Shown here: positions 53,531 to 64,000 of the stretch, piece after piece | Layout: each line of letters begins with the position of its first letter | Position numbering within the stretch: position 1 is the stretch's first letter | NCBI RefSeq assembly: GCF_013407855.1 | Contig: NZ_JACBZH010000001.1 | Coordinates: 5,890,001 to 5,954,000 of the forward strand | Direction of reading: 5' to 3' | DNA from: Actinopolymorpha rutila | Lineage (GTDB): Bacteria > Actinomycetota > Actinomycetes > Propionibacteriales > Actinopolymorphaceae | Length of the DNA stretch: 64,000 bases | The notes under the pieces: generated by a model | Told to the model about the DNA's origin: nothing | Databases searched by the model: none | What the model saw: the letters and a program-made list of their open reading frames with translations, nothing else | Position numbers and translations under genes: made by a program

Positions 53531-53964
53531 GACCGGTCCCGACGACAAATGAGAAGCATGCTCTTCCCTGCCCGCACCCCGCACCCCGCGGCCCCGGCCG
53601 GTCGGCCGCCCAGACGTTTCTGCGTGACCGTCGCCCACACGGCTCCGCAGCTTCCCTGCCCTGCCTGGTTCTTTACCTCGCCCTGGCAGAGTCATATCCC
53701 GGCGATCCGCTGATCATTCCGCGCCGTGCGGCCGGACCGCGTGCGGTGCGGGTCCATCCACGTACCCGGCAACCATTGGTGTCCTCCGGCCCCGTCCAGC
53801 TCGGCATTCGACCCGCTGTCAACCTCCGCTTGGCAGTGGTCGTCACCTCGTGCGTTTTCCCTTGCAAAACAGGACTGGCCGGGCATCGGACGCCGGATCG
53901 GGGCAAGTACGACGCGTCGCCGTGGGTGGTGGTCCACCCAGGTGGTGCGCGTACGCTGACCTCT
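53531..53964. other. 434-bp intergenic region between the kinase pair and the MASE1 gene
   Basis: The genes on either side are divergent, so both promoters should be here. I see a TACGCT box at its right end (53952-53957) but no supported gene. Open frames crossing it lack recognisable domains. Confidence 0.5.
53952..53957 (+). promoter_or_regulatory. TACGCT -10 box, leaderless start of MASE1 gene
   Basis: TACGCT ends 7 nt before GTG 53965, matching the TANNNT spacing of leaderless actinobacterial transcripts. Confidence 0.4.
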
Positions 53965-54963
53965 GTGTCGGGGCTCAACACTCGACGGCTCTGTGTCGCC
54001 GCGCTCAGCATCCTCGCCGTCGCGATCGTCTACTACGCCGGCGCGTGGCTGGGCCTGCGCGACGAGCTGCTCCGCCGCGAGCTGACTCCACTGTGGCCGG
54101 CGAGCGGCGTCGCGCTGGTCGCGATCCTGCTGTTCGGCAACCGGGTCTGGCCTGGGATCGCCATCGGCTCGCTGCTCGTGCACCTGTCGATCGGCCTGAG
54201 TGTCCCGGCGTCCGTGGCGATCGCGGCCGGCAGTACGCTCGCGCCCCTCTGCGCCGCCTACCTGCTGCGGCGGGTCGGGTTCCGGTTCGACTGTGACCGG
54301 TTACGTGACGCACTGGCCCTGGTGTTCCTGGGCGCGTTCGCGGCCATGACGGTGACCGCCACGATCTCCACCGGCGTACTCGTCGGCACGCATGTCCTCC
54401 CACCGCACGACTGGGGGATCACCTGGCTCATCTCGTGGAGCAGCAACGTCATGGGGGTGGTCGTCGTCGCACCGGTCCTGCTGGTGGCGCGCAAGCTCCG
54501 GTTGCCCGCGAAAGTCAGCGCCCGCCGCGCCCTGGAGGCCGGGCTCCTGATCGGCGGCACCTTCGCGATCGCGGCGGTGGGCACCGTCAGCCCGTTCGAC
54601 GTCCTGTTCCTCGTCTTCCCGTTCCTGTTCTGGGCTGCCTGGCGGTTCCAGCTCACCGGCGCGGCTCCCTGTGTCCTGGTTGCGTCACTGGTGGTGATCC
54701 TCGCCGCGGAGGACGGGTCGGGGCCGTTCGCGGGAGATTCCTTGTTGGCGAAGATGGTCACGATGCAGGCATTCGTCGGGTCGGCCGCACTGACGGCGTT
54801 GCTCGTCGCCGCGGTGGTGGCCGAACGCAACCACACGTACGCCGAGATCGAGCAGGCGTGCTTCCGGCTGGCGGACGTGATGAGTCTGCGCGACCGGGCG
54901 GCCAGGCACGCGCAGAGCTGGCACCATTCGAAGCCGCGGGAGTCGCGTACACCCCTGCACTGA
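53965..54963 (+). CDS. Stand-alone MASE1 membrane sensor domain protein
   Basis: This 332-residue protein consists of eight or so transmembrane helices with MASE1 motifs (LTPLWPASGVALVAILLFGNRVWPGIAIGSLLVH near residue 40-70). MASE1 usually sits at the N-terminus of histidine kinases or diguanylate cyclases. Here only about 50 polar residues follow the last helix (AERNHTYAEIEQACFRLADVMS...), with no PAS, kinase or GGDEF module. It may be a truncated sensor or work with a separate output protein. Confidence 0.82.
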   Translation: MSGLNTRRLCVAALSILAVAIVYYAGAWLGLRDELLRRELTPLWPASGVALVAILLFGNRVWPGIAIGSLLVHLSIGLSVPASVAIAAGSTLAPLCAAYLLRRVGFRFDCDRLRDALALVFLGAFAAMTVTATISTGVLVGTHVLPPHDWGITWLISWSSNVMGVVVVAPVLLVARKLRLPAKVSARRALEAGLLIGGTFAIAAVGTVSPFDVLFLVFPFLFWAAWRFQLTGAAPCVLVASLVVILAAEDGSGPFAGDSLLAKMVTMQAFVGSAALTALLVAAVVAERNHTYAEIEQACFRLADVMSLRDRAARHAQSWHHSKPRESRTPLH

Positions 54964-55004
54964 TCCGCTTTACCTCCTGGAACCCTTGCGGGACAGGAGA
55001 TTCG

Positions 55005-55964
55005 CTACTGGGGCGACGGTACCTCGCCACGGGCACCGAGCCAGCACAGCGCTTCGTACACGGCTTCCAGCGAGGTGTGCCGGGGCCGCCAGCCCAGCAG
55101 TGCGGCGGCCTTGGCGACCGAGCAGTTCGGGCTGTGCGCGATGTGGTCCCAGGTCGCCTGGGCGGCGTCGGCCGCGACGGTGGTCCTCCACTCGTCGTAC
55201 GGCGCAAAGGCCAGGTTGACATCCTGGCCGTACCACCCGGCGACCGCCTCCGCGTACCCGCGCAACGTCACCGCGGCCGGGGAGACGACGTGGAAAGCCT
55301 CGCCCACGGAGGCGTTGCGGTGTTCCAGCGCCGCGACGAACGACCGTGCCACGTCGTCTGCGTGCACGTGGTGCAGGGTCTCCAGGCCGAAGTTGGGCAG
55401 CAGCACCTCCCGCCCGGCGGCGAGGTCGCCGAACACAGCGAGGTCGAGGTGCCCGGCCGGGTTGATCGGCCGCCAGCCCGGGCCGACGATGTGCCCGGGA
55501 TGCAGTACGGTCGCGGGGATGCGGCCGAGCCGCGCCTCGCTCAGCAGGTAGGCCTCGATCTCGGCCTTCTTCACTCCGTAGTCGCCGAACGGCCGGCGCG
55601 GGACGCTCTCGGTCGTGGGCACCTCGACGCTCGGGCCGTGCACCCAGATCGTGCCGCAGTGCAGCAGGTGCTGAATCCGGTCGCGCAATGCCTCGGCCAA
55701 CTGCCGCGCCGCCGACGGGTCGAAGCAGATCAGGTCGATCACCACGTCGGCGTTCAGGTCGGCGATCCGCTTGCCGAACGTACCCGCGGCGTCCTCGGCG
55801 TGCCGGTCGGCGACCACCTGCTCCACCCGCTGCCACACCGACGCGCGGCGGTAGGGCGTGCTCTGTCCGCGGCTGACCGCCACCACGTCGTGCCCGGCGT
55901 CGACCAGCGCGGGTACGAGGTAGGAGCCGATGTGGCCGCTGGAGCCGATGACGACGACGCGCAT
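55005..55964 (-). CDS. NAD-dependent epimerase/dehydratase
   Basis: This 319-residue short-chain dehydrogenase (extended type) has the NAD loop VVVIGSSGHIGSYLV at the N-terminus and DYGVKKAEIEAYLL with the catalytic YxxxK. The Ser/Thr of the triad lies in HCGTIWVHGPS. Gene neighbourhood does not identify the sugar or ketone substrate. AGGAACACC precedes ATG 55964. It is convergent with the MASE1 gene. Confidence 0.9.
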   Translation of the reverse strand: MRVVVIGSSGHIGSYLVPALVDAGHDVVAVSRGQSTPYRRASVWQRVEQVVADRHAEDAAGTFGKRIADLNADVVIDLICFDPSAARQLAEALRDRIQHLLHCGTIWVHGPSVEVPTTESVPRRPFGDYGVKKAEIEAYLLSEARLGRIPATVLHPGHIVGPGWRPINPAGHLDLAVFGDLAAGREVLLPNFGLETLHHVHADDVARSFVAALEHRNASVGEAFHVVSPAAVTLRGYAEAVAGWYGQDVNLAFAPYDEWRTTVAADAAQATWDHIAHSPNCSVAKAAALLGWRPRHTSLEAVYEALCWLGARGEVPSPQ

Positions 55965-56007
55965 GTGGTGTTCCTGCCTTCGTGGGTTGGGGATTCAGGC
56001 CGTACCG

Positions 56008-57666
<1,659 letters not shown>

Positions 57667-57719
57667 CCTCTCGGCCCATCGCCTCGTGCCCCTCGAGTTG
57701 TCGCTGCCCTCCTGGGAAC

Positions 57720-58865
57720 TTACAAGGGTGAGCCGTCAGCCGCGACCGGTCGTTCACCTCGCAGACTCCAGGCCAGGCCGAGCATGGCCACCAACGCCGC
57801 CAGTGCGGCCGCCCAGAACACCCGTGACAGGTCGTGGCTCGCGACCAGTCCGCCGAACGCACTGCCGACGATCCGGCCGCCGCCGAGGACGAGCATCGCG
57901 TACAACCCCTGCGTCGTGTGCCGGATCGCGTCCGGTGCGCGCCGGTCCAGGATCACCCGCCCGGCGACCATCGACACGATGATGACCATGCCGTGCACCA
58001 CCTGCGTACCGACGACGACACCGATGGTCGGGAACGCCGCGAGCAACGCCACCCGGATGGTGGCGGTCGCCGCGCCGAGCACCATCAGCCACCGCCAGCC
58101 CAGCCTGCGTACCAGCCAGCCGAACGCGGCCATGTAGGCGATCTCGACCAGAACACCGAGGTTGGTGACCAGGCCGAGCCAGCGCGGTGACAGGCCTACC
58201 ACCTCGGTGGCCATCAGCGGATAGAACGTGGAGTACGCCGTGACCGCCACCAGCGGAAGGAGCCACAGCGAGTGCCGGTCGGTGAGCACGAAGAACAGCA
58301 GCACACCGGGCACCATGTAGCCGACGGTTCCCCAGATGCGCACCTGGTGGTAGCTCACCTTCGCCAGTGCGCGGATGTGCCGCTGGGAGCTGAAGAAGAT
58401 GCCGTCCAGAAGTGGCCGGGTGGGTTCGCGCGCCAGGCTGAAGGCGGCGTAGACGAACACGACCCACCAGTAGCCGCCGACGAACGCGAACACCGACAGG
58501 GCGATCGCCGACACCGCCAGGACGAACAGGAACAACGTCTCCGCCCGGCCGTAACGGTCGGCCGCCACGGTGAGCACCGGCGGCGCGATCACCGCGGCCG
58601 CGCTGGACACCGCCAGCACCACGCCGATCTGCGCGGTGCCCAGCCCGTGCACGAACGCGAGGAAGACCGAGAAGAACGGCAGCATCGCGCCGTCCACCGC
58701 GTACAACGCGGCGTAGCTCGCCCTGGTGGCCGCAAGTGGCCGTGCGCGAACCCACCCGGGCCGCCGATCCGCGGGATCCTCGCCGGCTTCCGCGTCGGGC
58801 GGTTCGCTCCTGGTTGATTCGCTGCTGGTCGATTCCGTCGCCGCACTTCGTCCGGTCGCGGTCAC
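57720..58865 (-). CDS. MFS transporter (sugar/proton symporter-like)
   Basis: This 381-residue transporter has about 12 transmembrane helices, with ADRYGRAETLF in the loop between helices 2 and 3, as in MFS_1-like/LacY-type proteins. The cytoplasmic N-terminus is Ser/Glu-rich and disordered. Whether it imports a carboxylate such as one feeding the neighbouring malate synthase is speculation. GTG 58865 has GGAGTGG five nt upstream; GTG 58904 is an alternative. Confidence 0.88.
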   Translation of the reverse strand: MTATGRSAATESTSSESTRSEPPDAEAGEDPADRRPGWVRARPLAATRASYAALYAVDGAMLPFFSVFLAFVHGLGTAQIGVVLAVSSAAAVIAPPVLTVAADRYGRAETLFLFVLAVSAIALSVFAFVGGYWWVVFVYAAFSLAREPTRPLLDGIFFSSQRHIRALAKVSYHQVRIWGTVGYMVPGVLLFFVLTDRHSLWLLPLVAVTAYSTFYPLMATEVVGLSPRWLGLVTNLGVLVEIAYMAAFGWLVRRLGWRWLMVLGAATATIRVALLAAFPTIGVVVGTQVVHGMVIIVSMVAGRVILDRRAPDAIRHTTQGLYAMLVLGGGRIVGSAFGGLVASHDLSRVFWAAALAALVAMLGLAWSLRGERPVAADGSPL

Positions 58866-59032
58866 GTGCCACTCCGTTCTCGAGCCGACCGCACGTGGCG
58901 CCACCGTCGTTGCCGGCGTTCACGTCGCTCCCGTCGTTGTTTCCTCTCCCAGGATGCCGGGCTTGTCGAACGGAAGCGGTGGACGCGTCCATGGTGCACG
59001 CGTCCACCGCGCTCCTGGTCGGCCGGAGGTGG

Positions 59033-59560
59033 TCACCGCCCTTCGGCGAACGACTTCCCGGTCTCCAGCAGGCTCTTCAGCTCGCTGAGCACCCAGGCGT
59101 GACCGCCACCGGCACCGTGGTCCTCGAGCTGACCACCCACCAGCGAGGCGATGCCGGGTGCGCCGTCGAGTTCGTGGACGAGGGTCAGCCGGCACACCCC
59201 GTCGCCGATCTCCTTGATCTCGTGGGTGACCCGGGTGGCCGGCTCCTTGGCGAGCGAGGGGTCCATCAGCATCCGGAACGTCGTGACCAGGCGGTTCGGC
59301 GGGTCCGCCTCCTGTACCTCTCCGTCGATGATCACGTCCGGGACGGGATGGCCGTTCGCCTCCGCCGCGGCGCGGAACTCCGTGGTGGGCCGCACCTTGT
59401 ACGCACCGCCGGGGCGCAGGTCGTACTCCACGAGTCCGGTGTAGCCGTAACGTTCGGTCCACTCCGGCTTCGTGATCGCGTCCCAGATCGCCTCCGGGCT
59501 CGCCTTGATGTAGACCCGGTAGACCTGTGTGGTGGTTACGTTCGTCGCTGCGTTCGTCAT
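59033..59560 (-). CDS. AHSA1/SRPBCC domain protein
   Basis: This 175-residue protein has the AHSA1-type SRPBCC fold (VYRVYIKASPEAIWDAITKPEWTERYGYTGLVEYDLRPGGAYKV). It is typically encoded together with an ArsR repressor, as here. The ATG overlaps the stop of the ArsR gene by 4 nt (59557-59560). Its ligand is unknown. In other bacteria such pairs respond to toxic organics, but that role is not demonstrated here. Confidence 0.9.
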   Translation of the reverse strand: MTNAATNVTTTQVYRVYIKASPEAIWDAITKPEWTERYGYTGLVEYDLRPGGAYKVRPTTEFRAAAEANGHPVPDVIIDGEVQEADPPNRLVTTFRMLMDPSLAKEPATRVTHEIKEIGDGVCRLTLVHELDGAPGIASLVGGQLEDHGAGGGHAWVLSELKSLLETGKSFAEGR

Positions 59561-59895
59561 GGCCGTTCTTCCTTGTCTGTGGGATGTTCGAGCTGCGCTT
59601 TGAGGTCGGCGAGCGCGGCGACCTGGCGCTCGGTGTACTTGTCGATCCACCGGTCGTGGATCAGCCGGATGGGTACGGGATTGAGGAAGTGCAACTTCTC
59701 CCGACCGGACCGACGGGTGACGACGAGGTTCGCGGCCTCGAGGACCCGCAGATGCTTCATCACCCCGAAGCGCGTCATCTCCAACTCCGACTCCAGCTCG
59801 GTGAGCGTGCGGCCGTCACGCGCGAAGAGCAGGTCGAGCAGGAAACGCCGCGTCGGGTCGGCGAGCGCCTTGAACACCTCGTCGTCCTCCGTCAC
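59557..59895 (-). CDS. ArsR-family transcriptional regulator
   Basis: This 112-residue winged-helix regulator has DDEVFKALADPTRRFLLDLLFARDGRTLTELESELEMTRFGVMKHLRVLEAANLVVTRR, the HTH core of ArsR proteins. It lacks the metal-binding CxC of SmtB-type sensors. It is upstream of an AHSA1 gene with an ATGA overlap, so it probably regulates both genes. The last 30 residues are a helical extension (RWIDKYTERQVAALADLKAQLEH). Confidence 0.92.
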   Translation of the reverse strand: MTEDDEVFKALADPTRRFLLDLLFARDGRTLTELESELEMTRFGVMKHLRVLEAANLVVTRRSGREKLHFLNPVPIRLIHDRWIDKYTERQVAALADLKAQLEHPTDKEERP

Positions 59896-60058
59896 GGCTC
59901 AAAGATAGGTGACCATCTGGTCACATGTCCAGCGTTCCCGCAGGATCGCGTGGAGCCGGGAAGACTTATGGGGCCTGTGACACTCACGGGTCTTCCCACC
60001 TCGCCGATCCAGGCCGGCCCGGGGCTTGGCGGACGCGGGCGGCACCGGTCGTCGCCGA

Positions 60059-60064
60059 TAGGGT
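60059..60064 (+). promoter_or_regulatory. TAGGGT -10 box, leaderless start of NUDIX gene
   Basis: TAGGGT ends 7 nt before GTG 60072, supporting this GTG as the true start. Confidence 0.5.
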
Positions 60065-60071
60065 GCTCGCC

Positions 60072-60482
60072 GTGCCAGGACCCACCTACGTCGTCGGCGC
60101 CGCGATCGTGCGCGACGGCCTTCTGCTCGCCCAGCAGCGCGCCTATCCCGAGGCGGTCGCCGGTCGGTGGGAGCTCCCGGGCGGCCGGGTCGAGCCCGGC
60201 GAGTCCGAGGCCGCCGCGGTCGTACGCGAGTGCCAGGAGGAACTCGGAGTCGACGTCGCCGTCCACGACCGGATCGGCCCGGACATCCCCCTACCGGGCG
60301 GAGACTTCGTGCTGCGCATCCACGCCGCGACCCTCACCGACCCCGGCGCCGAACCCGTCGCACACGAACACCGGGCGCTGCGCTGGGTCCACACCGCCGA
60401 TCTCGACTGCCTGGAGTGGCTGGAGGCGGACCGCGTTCTGCTGCCCGACCTGCATGCACTCCTGGCCGCTACGGGGACCTGA
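60072..60482 (+). CDS. NUDIX hydrolase (MutT-like)
   Basis: This 136-residue protein has the full Nudix box GRVEPGESEAAAVVRECQEELGV near residue 38-60. It starts PTYVVGAAIVRDGLLLAQQRAYPEAVAGRWELPGG, typical of MutT/8-oxo-dGTP and (d)CTP pyrophosphohydrolases. HRALRWVHTADLDCLEWLEADR closes the domain. It removes damaged or excess nucleotides; the exact substrate cannot be told. Confidence 0.92.
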   Translation: MPGPTYVVGAAIVRDGLLLAQQRAYPEAVAGRWELPGGRVEPGESEAAAVVRECQEELGVDVAVHDRIGPDIPLPGGDFVLRIHAATLTDPGAEPVAHEHRALRWVHTADLDCLEWLEADRVLLPDLHALLAATGT

Positions 60483-60602
60483 CTGCACTGCCGCCGTACG
60501 CCGATCGCCTGGTCGTCACTTGTCGGCCGTGAGCACGAGAACTCCTGTGTACGTTGACGAATCTCCCCTTTGGACACCGAAGTCCTTGTCGGTGGTGGCC
60601 GA

Positions 60603-60608
60603 TAGAGT
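60603..60608 (+). promoter_or_regulatory. TAGAGT -10 box of the DUF222/HNH gene
   Basis: TAGAGT ends 6 nt before ATG 60615, a leaderless arrangement that I also know from REP13E12-type family members. Confidence 0.5.
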
Positions 60609-60614
60609 TCGCAC

Positions 60615-62372
60615 ATGCTTTCGAGCGACTGGGGTTGTCCGACTGGTGGCGGTGCCGCTGGTCGGGTTCAGGCTGCGCTCGACCTGTTGGACCCGGCCCT
60701 GGATGAGGCGTGGGTGACGCCGAAGGGCTCCCTGGATGCTGGCGAGGTTGGTTCGCTGATCGCGCAGGTGCGGGCGAGGAAGGCCCGCATCGAAGCACTC
60801 GAACTGGCGTTGGCGCGTCAGGCCGAGGCCTGCGACATCGGCAAACTCACCGGCGCACCCAACGCGACGGTCTATCTGCGGACGGCTCAGCGGATGTCGA
60901 AACACGAGTCCTCCGCCGCGGTCGGCCTCGCCCGCGACCTCGACAAGGAGGTGCGGCTGACCGGGGAGGCGCTGGCGGCTGGTGTGGTGTCGGTGCGGCA
61001 GGCGCAGGTCATCGCCGACGCGATCAAGAAACTCCCCGAGTATGTGGGCCTGGACGAACGCCACCAGGCCGAGGAGTTCCTGATCACCAAAGCCCGGTTC
61101 GCCAACCCCGACGAGCTACGGGTACTGGGCGAGAAACTGCTGGAACGGATCGCGCCGGAAGAGTACGACCGGCTCATGCGCGAAGAGCTGGAACGCAAGG
61201 ACCGCAAAGCCGAACAGAAACGGTCCCTGCGCTACGTCCCCAACGGCATCCCCCAGTCCGAATCAGTACACATCACCCTCCCGGCCTGGGAGATGGAACT
61301 GCTCCGCAAAATCATCGAACCCCTCGCCGAACCCATCAAAGGAGCCGAGCCCGACAGGCGGCCCATCGACCAGCGCCGCGGTGACGCGTTCGCCGAAGCC
61401 CTCGGCCTGCTCGCGGCTGCGGCGACCGCACCGGTCCGCGGCGGGAGACCGCCCCAGGTCGCGGTCACCATCCCCTTCGAGACCCTGCTGAAGGGCACCG
61501 GTGCCGGAACCATCGATGACACCGCGACCGTGGTCCGGCCCCGGCCCTGCACCTGCCCCTGCACAGACCCCAAATACGCCACCACCAAGAACACCAACAG
61601 CACCAAGACCGGCCAGGCCGGCGAGCCGAAGCCGGAGGAGGCAGAAGGCCAGGACGAAGGCCAAGCAGGCAAGCCGAGACGGCGATCACCCGGCACCGGC
61701 TCCCTCGCGGACGGGATACCCCCACCGCGAGCACCCGGGCAGCACCCACAACCGAACACCGACCCCGAACCGGAACCCCGTACCGGAACGGAACCGGATA
61801 CCGGTCAGGTTCCGGGCGGTGCCGCCAACCCGGGCGTGGACGCCGGGCGGAGAGCCGACGCCGAGCCTGAGGAGGGTGCGGCGGGGCCGGAGGCCGGCCT
61901 CGGACCGGAGGGTGCCATCGACCCGCACGACGGCTGCCCCACCTGTGGAGGCGGCGGGTCGGCCCGCCACCTCGGCACCGACGGCAAACCGATCTCCGCC
62001 GCCACCGTGCGCAGGCTTGCCTGCGAGGCCGACCTCATCCCCGTCGTCCTCGGCGGAGACGGGCAACTCCTCGACCTCGGCCACTCCGACCGCTTCTTCA
62101 AGGAGCACCAACGCCGCGCCCTCGCCATCCGCGACGGCAGCCACTGCCACTTCCCCGGCTGCCAGATTCCAGAGCCGCGCTGCGTCACCCATCACATGAC
62201 CGCCTGGGACCACGGCGGACCGACAGACCTCGCCAACGGCGTACTCCTGTGCCGCTACCACCACACCACCGTCCACCACAAAGGCTGGCACGTCCGCATG
62301 GGCACCCACGGCCACCCCGAATACGTACCGCCCGAGTGGTCGGACCCGCAACGACGAATCCTCCGCCCGTAG
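60615..62372 (+). CDS. DUF222/HNH endonuclease-like protein (13E12 family)
   Basis: This 585-residue protein has the DUF222 helical region (about 30-290). A Pro/Glu/Gly/Thr-rich low-complexity spacer (about 300-430) follows. The C-terminal HNH domain reads CHFPGCQIPEPRCVTHHMTAWDHGGPTDLANGVLLCRYHHTTVHHKGWHVR. The family is multi-copy in actinobacteria (REP13E12 in mycobacteria) and often treated as a mobile or repeat-like gene. Whether it cuts DNA is unproven. I saw no terminal repeats around it in this window. Confidence 0.92.
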   Translation: MLSSDWGCPTGGGAAGRVQAALDLLDPALDEAWVTPKGSLDAGEVGSLIAQVRARKARIEALELALARQAEACDIGKLTGAPNATVYLRTAQRMSKHESSAAVGLARDLDKEVRLTGEALAAGVVSVRQAQVIADAIKKLPEYVGLDERHQAEEFLITKARFANPDELRVLGEKLLERIAPEEYDRLMREELERKDRKAEQKRSLRYVPNGIPQSESVHITLPAWEMELLRKIIEPLAEPIKGAEPDRRPIDQRRGDAFAEALGLLAAAATAPVRGGRPPQVAVTIPFETLLKGTGAGTIDDTATVVRPRPCTCPCTDPKYATTKNTNSTKTGQAGEPKPEEAEGQDEGQAGKPRRRSPGTGSLADGIPPPRAPGQHPQPNTDPEPEPRTGTEPDTGQVPGGAANPGVDAGRRADAEPEEGAAGPEAGLGPEGAIDPHDGCPTCGGGGSARHLGTDGKPISAATVRRLACEADLIPVVLGGDGQLLDLGHSDRFFKEHQRRALAIRDGSHCHFPGCQIPEPRCVTHHMTAWDHGGPTDLANGVLLCRYHHTTVHHKGWHVRMGTHGHPEYVPPEWSDPQRRILRP

Positions 62373-62436
62373 GACGAGACCAGACCTCGCCGATCGGCGC
62401 ATGATCAAGGTCCCGACACCGTACGGAGGAGACCTG

Positions 62437-63803
62437 ATGCAGCAGATCGGTGAGCACGCAGTGGTCCTCGGCGCCGGGATGTCCGGCCTGCTGGCAGCCC
62501 GGGTCCTGACCGAGGCGTACGAACGAGTGACGCTCCTCGACCGCGACCCCATCCGCGCCGACGGATCACCGCGCCGCGGGGTGCCGCAGGGACGACACGC
62601 GCACGTGCTCCTCGCGCGGGGAGGGGAGGTCATCGAGGACCTGTTCCCGGGCATCACGGGCGAACTCGTCGCCGACGGAGCAGTGACCGCCGAACCCCTT
62701 GTCGACTTCAGGATCTGCGTCGGCGGTCATACCCTCCGGCCGGTCCCGGTCGGGCCATCGATGTTGCAGTGCACCCGGCCGTTCCTCGAACACCACGTAC
62801 GCGACCGCGTGCTGGCGCTCCCCGGGGTGACCGCGGTGAACGGGCACGACGCGGTTGGCCTGAGCATCGACGCCCACCGCCACCGGATCACCGGCGTGCG
62901 GGTCGTACACGGACGAGACGTGAGTACGGAGGAGACGCTGACGGCCGATCTCGTGGTCGACGCCACCGGGCGCGCCGGCCGTACTCCGGTGTGGTTGGAG
63001 ACACTCGGCCTCTCCCGCCCGCGGGAGGAGGAGTTCCGGGTGAACGTCCAGTACGCCAGCCGGCTCATGCGTCTTCCCCGCGACTACGCCGAACAGGAGA
63101 AGGGCATCACGGTCGGTGCGGTGCCGGGCCGACCGCGAGGTATGGGCGTGTTCGCTGTCGAGGGCGGGCACCACATCGTCACCCTCGCCGACTTCCTGGG
63201 CGGGCACCGCACGGCAGCCGACGAGGACGGCTTCCTCGAGTTCGCCGCCACCGTGTCGCCACCGGAGGTGTTGTCGGCGATCCGCCGCGGCGAACCGGTC
63301 GGCGAGATCGCCACCTATCGCTACCGGTCCTCGGTGCGCCGCCACTACCAGGAGCTGTCCGACCTCCCCGACAGGCTGCTGGTGACCGGGGACGGGCTGT
63401 GCAGTTTCAGCCCCGCCTACGGGCAGGGGATGACCGTGGCGGCCCTGCAGGCGTTGGCCTTGCGGGACACCCTGGCGCAGGGGCGACCGGCCTCGCGCAC
63501 CGCTTCTTCCGGGCCGCGTCGAAACTCGTCGTCGATCCGTGGAACCTCGCCCTCAGAGCCGACCTCGCACTTCCGGAGATCGAGGGGAGGCGGACGGTGT
63601 CGATCCGGTTGGCCAATGCCTACGTCGCACAGCTGTACGCGGCCGCCGCCGTCGACGATCTCGTCGCACGGCAGTTCATGCGGGTCGTGTACCTGCTCGA
63701 CCCGCCGGCCCGGCTCATGAGCCCCTCGGTCGCGTGGAGAGTGTTGCGAAGGCGAGTGTCCGCAGGTCTCGTCCCGCCGCGACTCACCGCGCCCGGACGG
63801 TGA
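62437..63803 (+). pseudogene. FAD-dependent oxidoreductase, frameshifted near 63480
   Basis: This gene encodes a squalene-epoxidase-like/FAD-dependent monooxygenase-type flavoprotein. The N-terminal frame gives the FAD fingerprint HAVVLGAGMSGLLAARVLTEAYERVTLLDRD and a later VTGDGLCSFSPAYGQGMTVAALQALALRD. After 63480 the homologous C-terminus (LAHRFFRAASKLVVDPWNLALRADLALPEIEG...) continues in another frame. The shift needs one extra base near the GGGG run at 63480-63483. Either the gene is inactive or a base was missed. GGAGGAG precedes ATG 62437. It overlaps the convergent gene by 20 bp. Confidence 0.75.
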
Positions 63804-64000
63804 ACTCCGCGGTGTGCACGCGACCGCCGTGCCGGAAGTCCAGGTAGAGGCGGTACGCCCCCGCACTCGGCACCTCGGTGTGGAACGCCACCCGTGGCCC
63901 GGCGGTCGTCTTCCCGTCGCCGGGTTCACCGTCGGGATGCACGTGCAGGTACGCCAGATCGCCGGCCCGCAGCGCCACGAGGTGTCCGTACGCGCCGAGG
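63784..64000 (-). CDS. Partial gene: C-terminus of an uncharacterised, probably exported protein
   Basis: Only the last 72 residues are in the window; the frame stays open to position 64000. The fragment reads LGAYGHLVALRAGDLAYLHVHPDGEPGDG, then VAFHTEVPSAGAYRLYLDFRHGGRVHTAEFTVRA. This HLVALR-DLAYLHVHP module occurs at the C-terminus of exported actinobacterial proteins of unknown function, with His residues that may bind metal. The rest of the gene is needed to name it. Confidence 0.65.
   Translation of the reverse strand, partial: LGAYGHLVALRAGDLAYLHVHPDGEPGDGKTTAGPRVAFHTEVPSAGAYRLYLDFRHGGRVHTAEFTVRAR

Noticed and set aside
60615..62372. DUF222/HNH gene as part of an active mobile element
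   Set aside because: No inverted repeats, target duplication or transposase are visible around it; it is listed only as a gene.

Overview
The window is chromosomal DNA from a very GC-rich actinobacterium. Three things support this. Codon third positions are almost all G or C. Many genes start at GTG. The central block keeps the gene order dacB/ppa - zinc protease - tilS - hpt - ftsH - folE - folP - folB - folK - DUF3180 that I know from Mycobacterium and relatives. Other actinobacterial signatures are a DUF222/HNH gene, DUF2795, DUF5302, a deazaflavin (F420)-type nitroreductase and an Eis-type acetyltransferase. A Propionibacteriales-like host is plausible, but the genus cannot be fixed from the sequence. 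I see no rRNA, tRNA, CRISPR array, prophage or insertion sequence.

Layout, left to right. Positions 1-3 kb hold a truncated ABC-transporter ATPase with a NarL-type two-component pair. Positions 3-7.3 kb hold a MidA/NDUFAF7-like methyltransferase, two bacterial PH-domain membrane proteins and an orphan NuoD homologue. Positions 7.4-21.9 kb are the conserved housekeeping block: a Lys/Ala-repeat membrane protein, the folate pathway (folK, folB, folP, folE), ftsH, hpt, tilS, a zinc-protease-like protein, dacB and, divergently, ppa. An esterase and a DUF2795 gene sit inside this block between folP and folE. Positions 22-24 kb carry a SAM hydroxide adenosyltransferase and an NlpC/P60 cell-wall hydrolase.

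The right-hand two thirds are accessory or metabolic. There are two Fe(II)/2-oxoglutarate (PhyH) dioxygenases, one divergent from an AraC regulator. An Eis-like acetyltransferase is followed by a solitary cytochrome c oxidase subunit I gene with a ribbon-helix-helix gene downstream. Next come a VKOR protein, small SRPBCC, RidA and methyltransferase genes, a PH/DUF3761-like protein and a GT2 glycosyltransferase. A dienelactone hydrolase follows, then an MDR oxidoreductase divergent from a TetR regulator with two matching operator-like sites. Further right are a fused GMC/gluconate-dehydrogenase-type oxidoreductase, a MEDS/anti-sigma-type ATPase, a Ser/Thr kinase, an RlmA-like methyltransferase and a pair of translationally coupled phosphotransferase (APH-fold) genes. 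The last stretch holds a lone MASE1 sensor, malate synthase, an MFS transporter, an ArsR/AHSA1 pair, a NUDIX gene, the DUF222/HNH gene, a frameshifted FAD oxidoreductase and a truncated gene at the right edge.

The observations I rate highest are: the NDUFAF7-like methyltransferase near a lone NuoD (in mitochondria the homologous enzyme modifies the NuoD homologue); the tandem kinase operon with one apparently dead kinase unit; the TetR/MDR operator pair; and a recurrent TANNNT box 6-8 nt before start codons, implying many leaderless mRNAs.
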